Positions 16,834-25,587 are shown, counted from the stretch's first letter. The stretch: DNA of 64,000 bases from Streptomyces sp. NRRL S-244 (GCF_000717915.1 NZ_JOCX01000023.1:29050-93049); one strand, 5' to 3'. Program-made: numbers and translations. Notes: generated by a model not told the origin, from the sequence alone.

Positions 16834-17412
16834 ATGGCCAGGGCGAGGAGCGAGGAGCGGCGCGGCGACATCGTCCGCGCGGCGGTCGAGGTGATCGCGG
16901 AGCGCGGCTACCGCGGTGCGTCGCTGGGTGCGGTGGCCGAGCGCGTCGGCCTGACCCAGCAGGGGCTGCTGCACTACTTCCCGACCAAGGAGGCGCTGCT
17001 GGTCGCGGTGCTGGAGGAGCGGGACCGCTGGGACACCGGCGGCGGCTCGCGCGCCTCGGCCGGCACCTGGCGCCTGGACCTGCTGGCCTCGCTGGTGGAG
17101 TACAACGCCATGCGGCCCGGCATCGTGCAGACGTTCTCGGCGCTGCTGGGCGAGAGCGTCACCGACGGGCATCCGGCCCGGGAGTTCTTCACCGAGCGCT
17201 ACGCGCAGGTGCGCTCCGAGATGGCGGCGGTGCTGCGCGCCGAATTCGGGGACCGGCTGCCCTCGGGCCTCACGCCGGAGCAGGCGGCCCCGCTGCTGAC
17301 CGCGGTCATGGACGGCCTCCAGTACCAGTGGCTGCTGGCCCCGGAGTCGGTGGACATGCCGGCCGCCTTCCGCTCCTTCCTGACCCTGCTGCGCGGCCCG
17401 GAAGCGGGCTAG
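16834..17412 (+). CDS. TetR/AcrR family regulator, likely controlling the GH3 gene
   Basis: This 192-residue repressor has the TetR_N domain at about residues 6-55 (RRGDIVRAAVEVIAERGYRG, then LGAVAERVGLTQQGLLHYF). The C-terminus (MRPGIVQTFSALLGESVTDGHPA) resembles the TetR_C_6 type often found with sugar-hydrolase genes. A GTG at 16810 is in frame, but the ATG at 16834 has GGAAGAGG ten bases upstream and begins close to the helix-turn-helix. It is divergent from the GH3 gene, a common arrangement in Streptomyces in which the regulator represses the glycosidase until a sugar binds. Confidence 0.87.
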   Translation: MARARSEERRGDIVRAAVEVIAERGYRGASLGAVAERVGLTQQGLLHYFPTKEALLVAVLEERDRWDTGGGSRASAGTWRLDLLASLVEYNAMRPGIVQTFSALLGESVTDGHPAREFFTERYAQVRSEMAAVLRAEFGDRLPSGLTPEQAAPLLTAVMDGLQYQWLLAPESVDMPAAFRSFLTLLRGPEAG

Positions 17413-17425
17413 CGGACGCCGCGGT

Positions 17426-18076
17426 CTACGGACGGCCCAGCAGCGGGTCGTGGACGGCGCAGGGCGGGCGCCGGGCCGGGGCGGGGACCCGGTAGTAGAC
17501 CCGGTCGCGCAGGCGTCCCGTCCAGGGCTCCCGCTCCGAGCGCCGCTTGACCAGCAGGTGGCGGCTGCTGCCCTCCTCCAGGTGGGTGCGGTACGCGGCG
17601 AGCAGCGGGTCCGCGGGGCCGAGGAAATCCCGGATCTGGTCCTCCACCAGGCAGAACGGGCAGTCCGCGCCGGGCATGAGGTGGAACTGGCGGCCCTCCG
17701 GGTGGGCGTCGTCGGCGAAGGCGGTCAGGGCGAGCGCGCCGCTGAACATCACGCACACGCCCACGACCTGGGGGCCGGCTGCCTCCGCCGCCTGCCGGAT
17801 CAGACCGCGGAAGGCTTCGGTGTCGACCCGCTGGATACGGGCCGCCAGGGCCCGCACCGCCGCCAGCAGGCTGTGGACCGCGGCCGCCAGGGACACCAGG
17901 GCGACGGCGACCACGCCCCAGCCCGGCCCGGTGGCCGCGAGCAGCCACAGCACGCCCGCGTTCAGGAGGGCCATGAGGAGCACGGCGACCCGCAGCCCGG
18001 CGCCGCTCGTGCGGACCAGGCGGTACGACACGACCAGGAAGGCGCCGGCGAGGACCGGGTGGATCCAGTCGGGCAT
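17426..18076 (-). CDS. Small polytopic membrane protein, unknown function
   Basis: This 216-residue protein shows four likely membrane helices: DWIHPVLAGAFLVVSYRLV, LRVAVLLMALLNAGVLWLL, WGVVAVALVSLAAAVHSLL and QVVGVCVMFSGALALTAFA. A soluble C-terminal third follows that contains CPFCLVEDQI and many Arg residues. The pair of cysteines in CPFC could bind metal or be redox active; nothing more can be said. The ATG at 18076 follows GGAGGA by seven bases, so it is preferred over the TTG at 18094. It converges on the TetR gene and is divergent from the amidohydrolase. Confidence 0.6.
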   Translation of the reverse strand: MPDWIHPVLAGAFLVVSYRLVRTSGAGLRVAVLLMALLNAGVLWLLAATGPGWGVVAVALVSLAAAVHSLLAAVRALAARIQRVDTEAFRGLIRQAAEAAGPQVVGVCVMFSGALALTAFADDAHPEGRQFHLMPGADCPFCLVEDQIRDFLGPADPLLAAYRTHLEEGSSRHLLVKRRSEREPWTGRLRDRVYYRVPAPARRPPCAVHDPLLGRP

Positions 18077-18197
18077 CAGCCGATCCTCCGTCAACTCCGG
18101 TGAGTGCGCGGACGGTTACAGCATCGCCCGGCCGCACCGCCACGTCGACCCCCGTACCGGCCCCCGGTGTTCGGGGCCGGGCTGGCATCCTGGGTGC

Positions 18198-18941
18198 GTG
18201 AAGATCGCAGCAGCGCAGCTCAGTTGTATTCCGGCCGACATGTCCGCCAACACGGAGCGGTGCGTCGCGCTCGCCGCCGAGGCCCGGGCGCAGGGCGCCG
18301 AGCTCGTCGTGTTCCCCGAGCTCACCCTCACCGGCTACGAGTTGGAGGCCCTCGCCGCCGACCCCGGGCTGTGGCTGGCGGACGCCGACGACCCCCGGCT
18401 GGATCCGCTGCGCTCCGCCGGCATCGCCTTCGCGGTCAACGCCGCGCTGCGCACCGCCGGTCCGCTGCCCGCCCTCGCGACCCTGGTCTACGGGGCGGAC
18501 GGCGGGCACGTGACGACGTACGCCAAGCAGCACCTGTACGGGCACGAGCAGGGTGTGTTCGCGGCCGGCGGGCGTGCGGGCCGCTTCGAGCTCGGCGGGA
18601 TCCGCTTCTCGCTCGGCGTCTGCTACGACAACCACTTCCCGCAGCTGACCGGCCGCGCGGCGGCGGACGGCTGCCGGGTCCACCTGGCGAGCTCCCTGTA
18701 CGGGACGGGCGACGGCATCCGGGAGCGGGCCACCGTGTACCCCGGGATTGCCGAGGAGCACGGCCTGTACGTCGTCCTCGCCAACCACGTCGGTCCGGCG
18801 GGCCGGTGGACCGGCTGCGGGCGCGCCGCGGTCTGGGCCCCGGGCGGCGCACTGCTGGCCGAGGCGGACGACCGTACGGCCTCCGTGGTGACGGCCGAGG
18901 TGGTGCCGGCCGCCGTGGTGACGCCCGGGACCGGCGCCTGA
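18198..18941 (+). CDS. Carbon-nitrogen hydrolase (nitrilase superfamily)
   Basis: This 247-residue cytoplasmic amidohydrolase has the nitrilase catalytic set Glu41 (VVFPELTLTGY), Lys110 (TYAKQHLYG) and Cys142 (LGVCYDNHFPQL). The size fits a stand-alone omega-amidase or N-carbamoyl-type branch, but CYDNHFP instead of CYDLRFP makes the substrate uncertain. The GTG at 18198 gives VKIAAAQLSC, the normal family N-terminus. No operon partner is evident. A set of 16-bp repeats lies after the stop. Confidence 0.85.
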   Translation: MKIAAAQLSCIPADMSANTERCVALAAEARAQGAELVVFPELTLTGYELEALAADPGLWLADADDPRLDPLRSAGIAFAVNAALRTAGPLPALATLVYGADGGHVTTYAKQHLYGHEQGVFAAGGRAGRFELGGIRFSLGVCYDNHFPQLTGRAAADGCRVHLASSLYGTGDGIRERATVYPGIAEEHGLYVVLANHVGPAGRWTGCGRAAVWAPGGALLAEADDRTASVVTAEVVPAAVVTPGTGA

Positions 18942-18970
18942 CGGCCCGCCGGTCCGGCTGCGTACCGGTC

Positions 18971-19018
18971 CGACGGCGGGCCGGACCGACGGCGTGCCGG
19001 ACCGACGGCGTGCCGGAC
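18971..19018. repeat. Three 16-bp tandem repeats
   Basis: There are three units of CGACGGCGTGCCGGAC (18971-18986 with one change, then 18987-19002 and 19003-19018 identical). They sit in the gap between converging genes. GGCCCGCCG at 18943-18951 can also pair with CGGCGGGCC at 18974-18982, so the segment may act as a terminator. Confidence 0.75.
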
Positions 19019-19032
19019 CGGCGGCCGAGCCG

Positions 19033-20625
19033 TCAGCCGATCGCCGGGACCTTGGAGTGCCGTCCGGAGCGGGTGCCGCCCTCCCGCTCCGCGGGAGCCT
19101 CCATCGCGGCGGGCTCGCGGTCCCGCACCAGCGCCGGCAGCACCAGGGCGAACGCCGCCGCCGTGTACACGCCGGTCCACAGGATCCAGCCGCCGGGCGG
19201 TGCCCAGTGCGCCGAGAACGGCACCCACGGCCCGTTGACGCCGACCGCGAAGCGCCGCAGCGCCCAGAAGAACGCCGCCGCGTTCGCCAGCGCCAGCCCG
19301 GCGACGCCGAAGCCGACGAGCCGGCGCCACGGGAACCCCTGCTCGGGCGCGCGGCTCGCGCAGATCAGCACCGCCATCAGCGGCAGGCCCACGGCGAACG
19401 GCAGCAGGTAGCGGCCCTGCCAGACCATGCCGAGCTGCTCCGCCTGCGAGGCCTGGGCCGCCACCGGCACCACCACGATCGCCACGAGCATGCCGACCAG
19501 CGCCACCGCCTCGCGCATCCGCCCGTACGCCAGCCCCAGCGCGGTGACGACCGCGATCACGCCCAGCCAGACCAGCCAGGTGAAGGCGGGCGCCGGGGTG
19601 TCCAGCCAGCCGAAGTAGCCGAGCATCTGGTGGACGTACGTCTCGGTGTTGCCGAAGGTCTGCCGGGCGGCTTCCTTGGCGGTGAGCGTCTTGGGCGTGT
19701 TGATCTCCGAGTTGTCGGGATGCGCCCGCGCCCAGAGCAGCGCACCGGCCGTGGCCAGCCCGAGCAGCGCGGTCCAGACCCACAGGGCCTTGCGGCGCAG
19801 CACCGAGCGCAGGACGCCGCGGTGGGCGAGCAGCAGGCCGAAGAAGACCGCCCCGGCGAACCAGATCAGCCCCAGCGGACGGATGTTGATCAGTACGAGT
19901 CCGCCGATGCCGACCCGGGCCAGCCGCCGGTTCAGCAGCCGCGGATCGGGCGACATCAGGATCGACAGCAGGGCGGTCCACACGAGGATGCCCGCGGCGA
20001 TCTCACCGCCGCTGGGGTTGACCATGCCGGCCATGTACAGGGCCATCGGCGTGGCCGCGGTGAACACGCCGAGCAGCGCCACCGAGCGCCGGCGCCGCCA
20101 CTCGGCGGCCGTGACCACGGCACTGGCCAGCAGCGCCGAGCACAGCGCCGCCGACATCAGCCGCATCAGGTACAGCCCCTTCGGGCCGTCGACCAGCAGG
20201 CTCGGCCAGCCGGTCACCATGTAGTACGCCGGGTGGTAGCGGCCGGCGGCGGTGGTCACCTGGACGGTCTTCTCCGAGTGCCCGATCGAGGGCGCGCAGG
20301 AGGCGGGCTCGTCCTCGTGCCAGGCGTAGCACTCGTGCTGCTTGGGCAGCGGCTTGTACCACTCGGGGAGCTGCACCCCGGTCTCGGCGAACTTGCCCTC
20401 GATGCCCGCCACCATGTGCGGGACCATCACCTCGGGGCCGCCGATCTGGCCCCGGGCGACGGCGGCCGCGCGGATGAAGTGGGCGTGCTCGTCCGGGGAG
20501 CCGCCGAGCGGGGTGGCGGCGGACCAGGAGGCCGCGAGCGTGAAGAACAGCGCGAAGGCGATGGCCCAGAGCCGCTTCGGGGTCCGGGCCGACCAGTCGG
20601 CCAGGCGCGTCAGTGCGGAGATCAT
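19033..20625 (-). CDS. DUF2142-type polytopic membrane protein
   Basis: This 530-residue integral membrane protein has about ten helices. The first periplasmic loop carries the DUF2142 pattern PDEHAHFIRAAAVARGQ, in which acidic residues after the first helix resemble the catalytic loop of GT-C glycosyltransferases. The loop with GRYHPAYYMVTGWPSLL matches too. DUF2142 proteins are thought to move or add sugars on lipid carriers in cell-wall glycan assembly; the donor here is not known. Its ATG is 13 bases after the stop of the AftA-like gene with GAAGGAAG between, so the two form an operon. Confidence 0.75.
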   Translation of the reverse strand: MISALTRLADWSARTPKRLWAIAFALFFTLAASWSAATPLGGSPDEHAHFIRAAAVARGQIGGPEVMVPHMVAGIEGKFAETGVQLPEWYKPLPKQHECYAWHEDEPASCAPSIGHSEKTVQVTTAAGRYHPAYYMVTGWPSLLVDGPKGLYLMRLMSAALCSALLASAVVTAAEWRRRRSVALLGVFTAATPMALYMAGMVNPSGGEIAAGILVWTALLSILMSPDPRLLNRRLARVGIGGLVLINIRPLGLIWFAGAVFFGLLLAHRGVLRSVLRRKALWVWTALLGLATAGALLWARAHPDNSEINTPKTLTAKEAARQTFGNTETYVHQMLGYFGWLDTPAPAFTWLVWLGVIAVVTALGLAYGRMREAVALVGMLVAIVVVPVAAQASQAEQLGMVWQGRYLLPFAVGLPLMAVLICASRAPEQGFPWRRLVGFGVAGLALANAAAFFWALRRFAVGVNGPWVPFSAHWAPPGGWILWTGVYTAAAFALVLPALVRDREPAAMEAPAEREGGTRSGRHSKVPAIG

Positions 20626-20638
20626 CGCTTCCTTCTGG

Positions 20639-22378
20639 TCATCGGACGTAGCTCAGCCAGCTCTGGTCGCCGTCCTTGGAGCACTCGCCCTTCGGCGCGA
20701 ACTTCGGGCACTTCCCGTCCTGCTGCCGGATGGTGTGCGAGACCCAGGGCAGGATCCGGTAGGTGCCGTCCTGCGCCGGCATGTAGCGGTCGGACATCGA
20801 GGAGGAGACCGTGCCGAGCAGCAGGAGGAGGGCGCAGAGGGTGCCGATCACGGCGCCCTCGCGGCCGGGGAAGCCGGTACGGACGACGGCGGTGGCGGGC
20901 GCGGGCGCCCCCTCGACGGGCGCGGCCGCCCCGGCCCCCGGAGCGCTCGCCCCGGACGCCGTTCGCCGCTCGGCCAGCTTCAGCGAGACCAGGTGCGCCA
21001 CCAGCGCGCACAGGATCAGCCCGCAGTAGAGCAGCTGGTTGTTGGTGCGCGTGTACAGCTGGACCGTCTGCGTCTCGTACATGTGCGAGGCGATGTACAT
21101 GCGCATGATCCACGCGCTGATGAACATCGCGGCGATCGTGACGACCAGCGGCTTGCGCAGGCCCAGCCAGATCGCGGCGCCCAGGCACACGAACGTCACC
21201 AGGGCGAACAGCCCGACCCCGCCGAACTCCCCCGGCGGCGGCCAGTCGCCCACCTTGCCGGGCATGTCCGTGCGCCACATCAGGTAGTAGGCCGGGTCGG
21301 TGAAGTTGTCGAAGCGGAAGTTGTAGTCCTTGGTGGTCTGCCCTTCCTTCAGCATGACCACCAGGTAGCGCCCGGCCACCACCAGGAACACCGCCAGGGC
21401 GCTGCCCATGAAGGCCGCGCCCTTGAACCGGCCGGTCTTCCACGGGAAGTACAGCAGGGCGGCGAACAGCACGCCGGCCGCACTCCACAGGAACCAGCCC
21501 GAGTACGTGAGGAACAGCACGCCCAGCACCGCGCCGAACCCGGCGCCCTTGAGCAGCAGCGGGCGCCAGCCCTCGGTGCCGCTGCGGCGCAGCGCCACGA
21601 CCATCGCCACCAGCACCGGGACCAGCAGGACGAGCACGGTCTGGCTGTACGGCTTGTACGAGTCGATCAGCGCGAACGCGGGCACGACGCCGAAGGCCAG
21701 CGCCCGGACGGGGCTCAGCAGCATCCGCCAGGCGAGGTAGACGAGCGGGCCGAAGGCGGCGGCGCCGAGGATCTGGAGGTCCTTGAACGCGTACGCGGTG
21801 TTGCCGCCGTGGAACCACTCGGCGTAGTAGCCGAGGGTGTAGAGCGGCATCGGCGGGTAGACCGGCGAGCCCGAGGGCTGCCCGTTCGCGACGGCGTGAG
21901 CCCATTCGACGATGCGGCCGCTGTCGCCGTTGAGGCCGAACATCGGCCACGGCGTGCCCAGCAGCGCGACGACGGCGCCCGCCGCGACGAAGCCGCTGGC
22001 CAGGCCCGCGAGGGCCGCGGCGGCCAGGCGCGTGGCGAGGTCGAAGTGGCGGCCGCCGCGCAGCCGCATCGCCAGCACCACGGCGGCGATGAAGAGAAGC
22101 CCGACCAGCGCGAACCGCAGCTGGATCGCGGCCAGGCCGCTGACCTGCGCGATCCGGTTGAGCGGGTTGAGCTTGAAGCCGCGTGCCAGCAGCGGGAGGA
22201 CCAGTGCCGCGGCGAACGCCACGGCGGCTTCCAGCAGCAGGAGCCCGCCGCGGGAGCGCAGGGCGCGCCGCGGCACCTGGTCCGCATCCGAGGACTTCGA
22301 GCTGCCGGGGGCGTTCGCGGCCGGTCCGCTCGGGGGAACGGCGCGCACGGCCGCCGACCCCTCGGTACTGACTGTCAC
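20639..22378 (-). CDS. AftA-like GT-C arabinofuranosyltransferase-type membrane protein
   Basis: This protein of about 579 residues has roughly twelve membrane helices. A periplasmic loop after the early helices reads LNGDSGRIVEWAHAVANG, then YPPMPLYTLGYYAEW. That D...YPP pattern resembles the AftA N-terminal family, which adds the first arabinofuranose to galactan in mycobacteria. The C-terminal loop (YRILPWVSHTIRQQDGKCPK) is extracellular with two cysteines. Streptomyces has no mycolyl-arabinogalactan, so the acceptor must be another wall polymer. The start is unsure: GTG at 22378 (weak AGGGA site) is given, but a GTG at 22462 is also in frame. It forms an operon with the DUF2142 gene. Confidence 0.6.
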   Translation of the reverse strand: MTVSTEGSAAVRAVPPSGPAANAPGSSKSSDADQVPRRALRSRGGLLLLEAAVAFAAALVLPLLARGFKLNPLNRIAQVSGLAAIQLRFALVGLLFIAAVVLAMRLRGGRHFDLATRLAAAALAGLASGFVAAGAVVALLGTPWPMFGLNGDSGRIVEWAHAVANGQPSGSPVYPPMPLYTLGYYAEWFHGGNTAYAFKDLQILGAAAFGPLVYLAWRMLLSPVRALAFGVVPAFALIDSYKPYSQTVLVLLVPVLVAMVVALRRSGTEGWRPLLLKGAGFGAVLGVLFLTYSGWFLWSAAGVLFAALLYFPWKTGRFKGAAFMGSALAVFLVVAGRYLVVMLKEGQTTKDYNFRFDNFTDPAYYLMWRTDMPGKVGDWPPPGEFGGVGLFALVTFVCLGAAIWLGLRKPLVVTIAAMFISAWIMRMYIASHMYETQTVQLYTRTNNQLLYCGLILCALVAHLVSLKLAERRTASGASAPGAGAAAPVEGAPAPATAVVRTGFPGREGAVIGTLCALLLLLGTVSSSMSDRYMPAQDGTYRILPWVSHTIRQQDGKCPKFAPKGECSKDGDQSWLSYVR

Positions 22379-22626
22379 TGACGGTGTCCCTACTGCTGGT
22401 CGGTGCTCGGCGCGACGGCCGGTCGTCGTTCTCGGCGATCCACTGCCCGGCTCCGTGCCCACGGCTTCGACGCCCGGAAGCTCCGACGGCTCCGGACGAC
22501 GGCGGCGGGTGGCGGACTCAAGGACGGTGTGGGACAGCCTCGGCTCTTGCCGCCACGCATACTATCGGTCCGCAGGTGACGGGCACCGGCCCCGGAACGG
22601 GGCGGCAGCCGGGCGGGACGGCCCGG
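22379..22626. promoter_or_regulatory. Control region upstream of the AftA-like operon
   Basis: This is about 250 bases between the AftA-like gene and the DUF1707 stop. A minus-strand TAGTAT (22565-22560) is a candidate -10 for the operon, in a locally AT-rich spot. No gene is visible here apart from a possible longer N-terminus of the AftA-like protein. Confidence 0.3.
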
Positions 22627-23211
22627 TCAGTCGAGGGCCCCGAATCCGGCGAGCAGGAAGAGCAGCACCCAGCCGCCCACCGACAGCCAGCCGAGCACCA
22701 GGCCGATCGTCGCGAGCCCGGCGCCCTCGTCGCCGCGCGCCCGGATCTGCGCCTTGGCGACGTGCCCGGTGGCCACGGCGCCCAGGCCCGCGGCGCCGAG
22801 CGTCGGCAGGCTCAGCACGCCGAGCGCGAGCGAGGTGATCGCCATCCCGTTGACCCGGCGGGCGGGCAGGGGCATGGGCAGCGGCATCGGCATCGGCCCG
22901 TACGCGGCGGGCAGCCCCACCGCGGCGGCGCCGAACGGGCCCGGCATCGGCCCGGACGGCAGGTCCCCGACCAGCTGCGCGAGCTGACCGTACGTCTGCG
23001 CCTTGTGCACGGCGTCGAAGCGCTGCCCGTATTCCTCGCGGGAGAGCCGGCCCTCGGCGTACGCGGCCTTGAGCACGTCCACCGTCCGGTCCCGGTCGGT
23101 GTTCGAGGCGCGCATCGCGGACTGCGCGGTGGGCGCGGGCTGCCACGGCTGCCCGTACGACTGCTGCTGAGGGCGGACCGGGTACGGCTGCCCCCACGGC
23201 TGTTCGGCCAT
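22627..23211 (-). CDS. DUF1707/DUF4190 membrane protein
   Basis: This 194-residue protein has a Pro/Gln-rich N-terminus. A DUF1707 segment follows at about 32-86 (MRASNTDRDRTVDVLKAAYA, then EGRLSREEYGQRFDAVHKA), which is related to SHOCT. A Pro/Met-rich linker comes next. The C-terminal DUF4190 hairpin has two membrane helices (ITSLALGVLSLPTLGAAGLG and ATIGLVLGWLSVGGWVLLF). Actinobacteria have many such proteins and their role is unknown; DUF1707 is thought to mediate protein contacts. The ATG at 23211 gives MAEQPWG. It appears to be a single-gene unit. Confidence 0.8.
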   Translation of the reverse strand: MAEQPWGQPYPVRPQQQSYGQPWQPAPTAQSAMRASNTDRDRTVDVLKAAYAEGRLSREEYGQRFDAVHKAQTYGQLAQLVGDLPSGPMPGPFGAAAVGLPAAYGPMPMPLPMPLPARRVNGMAITSLALGVLSLPTLGAAGLGAVATGHVAKAQIRARGDEGAGLATIGLVLGWLSVGGWVLLFLLAGFGALD

Positions 23212-23327
23212 CCGGCCACCTCCGAAGCCCCTGCGCGCGGTACGCGTCTCTCCAGGATGGAGGACGAACGGGCGGCCACGATAGTTGCGGGGCCCCCGGG
23301 CTCACACCTGTGACAAGGACGACGCGT

Positions 23328-24083
23328 ATGGACGACGTGTGTGATGGGGTGGCGGGCATGACCGACTTCGAGACGATCACGGTTCCGGCCCACCTCAGCG
23401 GATATCCCGGGGTGGCCTTCGGCGGCTACGTGGCCGGGGTGCTGGCCGCGCGGGCGGCCGCGAAGTCCGTACGGGTGGACTTCCGCCGGCCGGTGCCCAC
23501 GGGCGCCCCGGTCCGGCTCGCTCCGACCGCCGACGGCGGCGCCCGGCTGGTGGACGGCGAGTTCCTGCTGGCGGCGGCGAGCCCCGCCGAGCCGGCCGTG
23601 GAGGCCCCCGAGCCCCCGTCCTGGGAGCAGGCCTCGGCGGCGGCGGACGCCTACCGGGCGGCGCCCCCGGACGGGATGGTCGACTGCTTCGGCTGCGGTC
23701 TGCACCGCACCCCCGATACCGGACTGCGCCTGCACTGCGGCCGGGTCTCCGCAGGCCCGCTGGTCGCCGCCGCCTGGACCCCGGGTCCCGCACTCGGCGA
23801 TGCGGACGGACTGCTGCCGCCCGAGCTGGTGTGGGGCGCGCTCGACTGCCCGGGCAACGCGGCCGGGCGGCTGCTCGACGACCGGCGGGCCGGGGCGGTC
23901 ACGGCAGCCCTGACCGCGCGGCTGCTGCGCCCGGTGCCGGTCGGCGCGGGCCTCGTCTCGTACGCCTGGCTGCTCGGCAGCGAGGGCCGCAAGTACCGCG
24001 TGGGCACGGCCCTGGCCACGGCCGACGGCGAGCTGTGCGCGATCGCCGAGGCCCTGTGGGTGGAGCCCCGCGCGCAGTCGTAG
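23328..24083 (+). CDS. Hotdog-fold protein, PaaI-thioesterase-like
   Basis: This 251-residue soluble protein resembles double-hotdog acyl-CoA thioesterases. Near the N-terminus GVAFGGYVAGVLAARAA matches the helix of a hotdog (GG..AG). The middle carries CFGCG (Cys120 and Cys123) followed by GLRLH, a hallmark of PaaI-like hotdog proteins (CFxCGxxNPxGL). The C-terminal half shows LVWGALDCPGNAAG and TARLLRPVPVG. It could act on an acyl-CoA, but no catalytic Asp can be assigned with confidence. The ATG at 23328 follows AAGGACG; 23358 is an alternative. It converges on the EI24 gene with a 3-base gap. Confidence 0.6.
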   Translation: MDDVCDGVAGMTDFETITVPAHLSGYPGVAFGGYVAGVLAARAAAKSVRVDFRRPVPTGAPVRLAPTADGGARLVDGEFLLAAASPAEPAVEAPEPPSWEQASAAADAYRAAPPDGMVDCFGCGLHRTPDTGLRLHCGRVSAGPLVAAAWTPGPALGDADGLLPPELVWGALDCPGNAAGRLLDDRRAGAVTAALTARLLRPVPVGAGLVSYAWLLGSEGRKYRVGTALATADGELCAIAEALWVEPRAQS

Positions 24084-24086
24084 GAG

Positions 24087-25025
24087 CTACTGCGCGTACG
24101 GGTTCTGGTGCGGCGCCGGGTACCGGGGCTCGGCCGCGTACGGCCCTGCGTACGGGGACTGCTGTCGCGGAGCCGGATGCGCCGGATGCGCCGGATGCCC
24201 GGGATGACCGGGATGCCCCTGCCGGGCCGCCCCGTCGGCCGGATCCCCGTCCCCGTCCCCGTCCCCGTCCCCGTCGGCCTGCTCCGCGTCCTCGCCGCGC
24301 AGCTCGCGGACCATGAGCGTGGCCCCCGCCACCGCACCCGGCATCAGGAACACCGCGACCAGCGGCACCAGGAACGCCAGGACCAGCGGGACTCCGAAGC
24401 CGAGCACCATCGCGCGGCGTCCGCGCAGCAGGGCCAGCCGGTCCTTCAGCTCCACCTCTCGGCGCTGGAGCGCGACGGCGGTGAGCTCCTCGGTGAGGAA
24501 GAACCCGGACACGCAGAACCCGATGACCGGGATCACGGTCTGTCCGACCACGGGGATGAAGCCCAGCGCGAAGAGCAGGATCCCGTACAGGAGCACCCGG
24601 ACGAGCACCTTGATGCTGTCCCGGGCCGAGATCCACAGCTCCCGGGCCAGCGACAGCCCGGATTCGGGGGCCTCGCCGCCGACGCTGCGGTCGACCTGCT
24701 CCGAGAGGGACTCGTAGAACGGCTGCCCGATCAGCAGGGTCACGGCGGTGAAGGTGATCACCGCGACGAAGAGGCCGAGACAGAAGACGAGGGCGGTCAG
24801 GAAGCCCCGCAGCAGCCCGAGCCACGGCGCGGACCAGTCGTCGGCGAAGGGGGTGGCCCAGGCGGTCAGGTCGTCGGCGCCGTAGCCGAGCCCGATCAGC
24901 GCGCCGGCGTACAGCACCAGCGCGAGCAGCCCGGGCAGCAGGCCGAACCCCAGCCACCGGCCGTTACGGAACACCCATCTCTGTCCGGCCAGCAGATGAC
25001 CGAATCCCCCCGCAAGATCACGCAT
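24087..25025 (-). CDS. EI24/CysZ family membrane protein with low-complexity tail
   Basis: This 312-residue protein has an EI24 (CysZ-like) core at residues 1-235 with about five to six helices, including WLGFGLLPGLLALVLYAGAL and the conserved LIGQPFYESLSEQVD. CysZ of E. coli is a sulfate permease; actinobacterial members are uncharacterised. The C-terminal 75 residues are a cytoplasmic tail of repeats: GDGDGDGDGD, then HPGHPGHPAHPAHP, then Tyr/Pro-rich. The tail DNA is tandemly repeated (24175-24280) and probably varies between strains. It lies downstream of ohr but behind a strong terminator, so it is likely transcribed from its own promoter. Confidence 0.8.
   Translation of the reverse strand: MRDLAGGFGHLLAGQRWVFRNGRWLGFGLLPGLLALVLYAGALIGLGYGADDLTAWATPFADDWSAPWLGLLRGFLTALVFCLGLFVAVITFTAVTLLIGQPFYESLSEQVDRSVGGEAPESGLSLARELWISARDSIKVLVRVLLYGILLFALGFIPVVGQTVIPVIGFCVSGFFLTEELTAVALQRREVELKDRLALLRGRRAMVLGFGVPLVLAFLVPLVAVFLMPGAVAGATLMVRELRGEDAEQADGDGDGDGDGDPADGAARQGHPGHPGHPAHPAHPAPRQQSPYAGPYAAEPRYPAPHQNPYAQ
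24176..24278. repeat. Short tandem repeats in the EI24 gene tail
   Basis: There are two arrays. About 24176-24215 has 9-bp units of the type GCCGGATGC (His-Pro-Ala/Gly codons on the minus strand). About 24244-24275 has 6-bp CCCGTC units (Gly-Asp codons on the minus strand). Both are in frame with the coding gene. Confidence 0.75.
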
Positions 25026-25040
25026 GGGGCACAGCTTACG

Positions 25041-25078
25041 GCGAAGGCCGCACCCCGTGATCGGGGTGCGGCCTTCGC
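25041..25078 (-). terminator. Terminator after ohr
   Basis: A perfect 17-bp stem (25041-25057 with 25062-25078) with loop TGAT lies 23 bases past the ohr stop on the minus strand, ahead of the EI24 start. Confidence 0.8.
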
Positions 25079-25100
25079 GTTCAGCCGAGCGGGAGCCGGA

Positions 25101-25523
25101 TCAGACGGCGAGCTCGACCGTGATGTTGCCGCGGGTCGCCTTGGAGTACGGGCAGACCTGGTGGGCCTTCTCGATGAGGTCCTTGGCGATGGCGGCGTCC
25201 ACGTTCGGGATCGAGGCGGAGATCTTGACGATCAGGCCGAAGCCGTCGTCGTTCTTGCCGATGCCGACCTCGGCGGTGACGGTCGAACCGGAGATGTCCG
25301 CGTTCTCGTTGCGGGCGACGACGCCGAGCGCGCCCTGGAAGCAGGCGCTGTAGCCGGCGGCGAACAGCTGCTCCGGGTTGGTGCCGGCGCCGCTGCCGCC
25401 CATCTCCTTCGGCGGGTTCACGACGACGTCGAGCTGGCCGTCGGTGGTCGCGACGCGGCCGTCACGGCCGTTCTCGGCGGTGGCGACGGCGGTGTAGAGA
25501 ACGTCGGACTGCTGGATGGACAT
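25101..25523 (-). CDS. ohr: Organic hydroperoxide resistance protein Ohr
   Basis: Ohr is a thiol peroxidase that reduces organic and fatty acid hydroperoxides in the cytoplasm. The 140-residue protein has both catalytic cysteines, Cys61 (AGYSACFQGAL) and Cys124 (AHQVCPYSKATRGN). It also has the conserved Arg20 and Glu51 (NPEQLFAAGYSAC). The ATG follows AGGAGGATCT. It is downstream of the reductase gene on the same strand with a 64-base gap, so both may be read together or have separate promoters. No classical OhrR gene adjoins; the nearest regulator is the MarR gene at 26707. Confidence 0.95.
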   Translation of the reverse strand: MSIQQSDVLYTAVATAENGRDGRVATTDGQLDVVVNPPKEMGGSGAGTNPEQLFAAGYSACFQGALGVVARNENADISGSTVTAEVGIGKNDDGFGLIVKISASIPNVDAAIAKDLIEKAHQVCPYSKATRGNITVELAV

Positions 25524-25587
25524 GCGAAGAGATCCTCCTGGTAATCGCCGTGACTCGCGCCCACGATCACGACGGCGTGGGGTGAGC

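Noticed and set aside
18942..19032. CRISPR-like look of the 16-bp repeats
   Set aside because: The units are contiguous with no spacers, so this is an ordinary tandem repeat.
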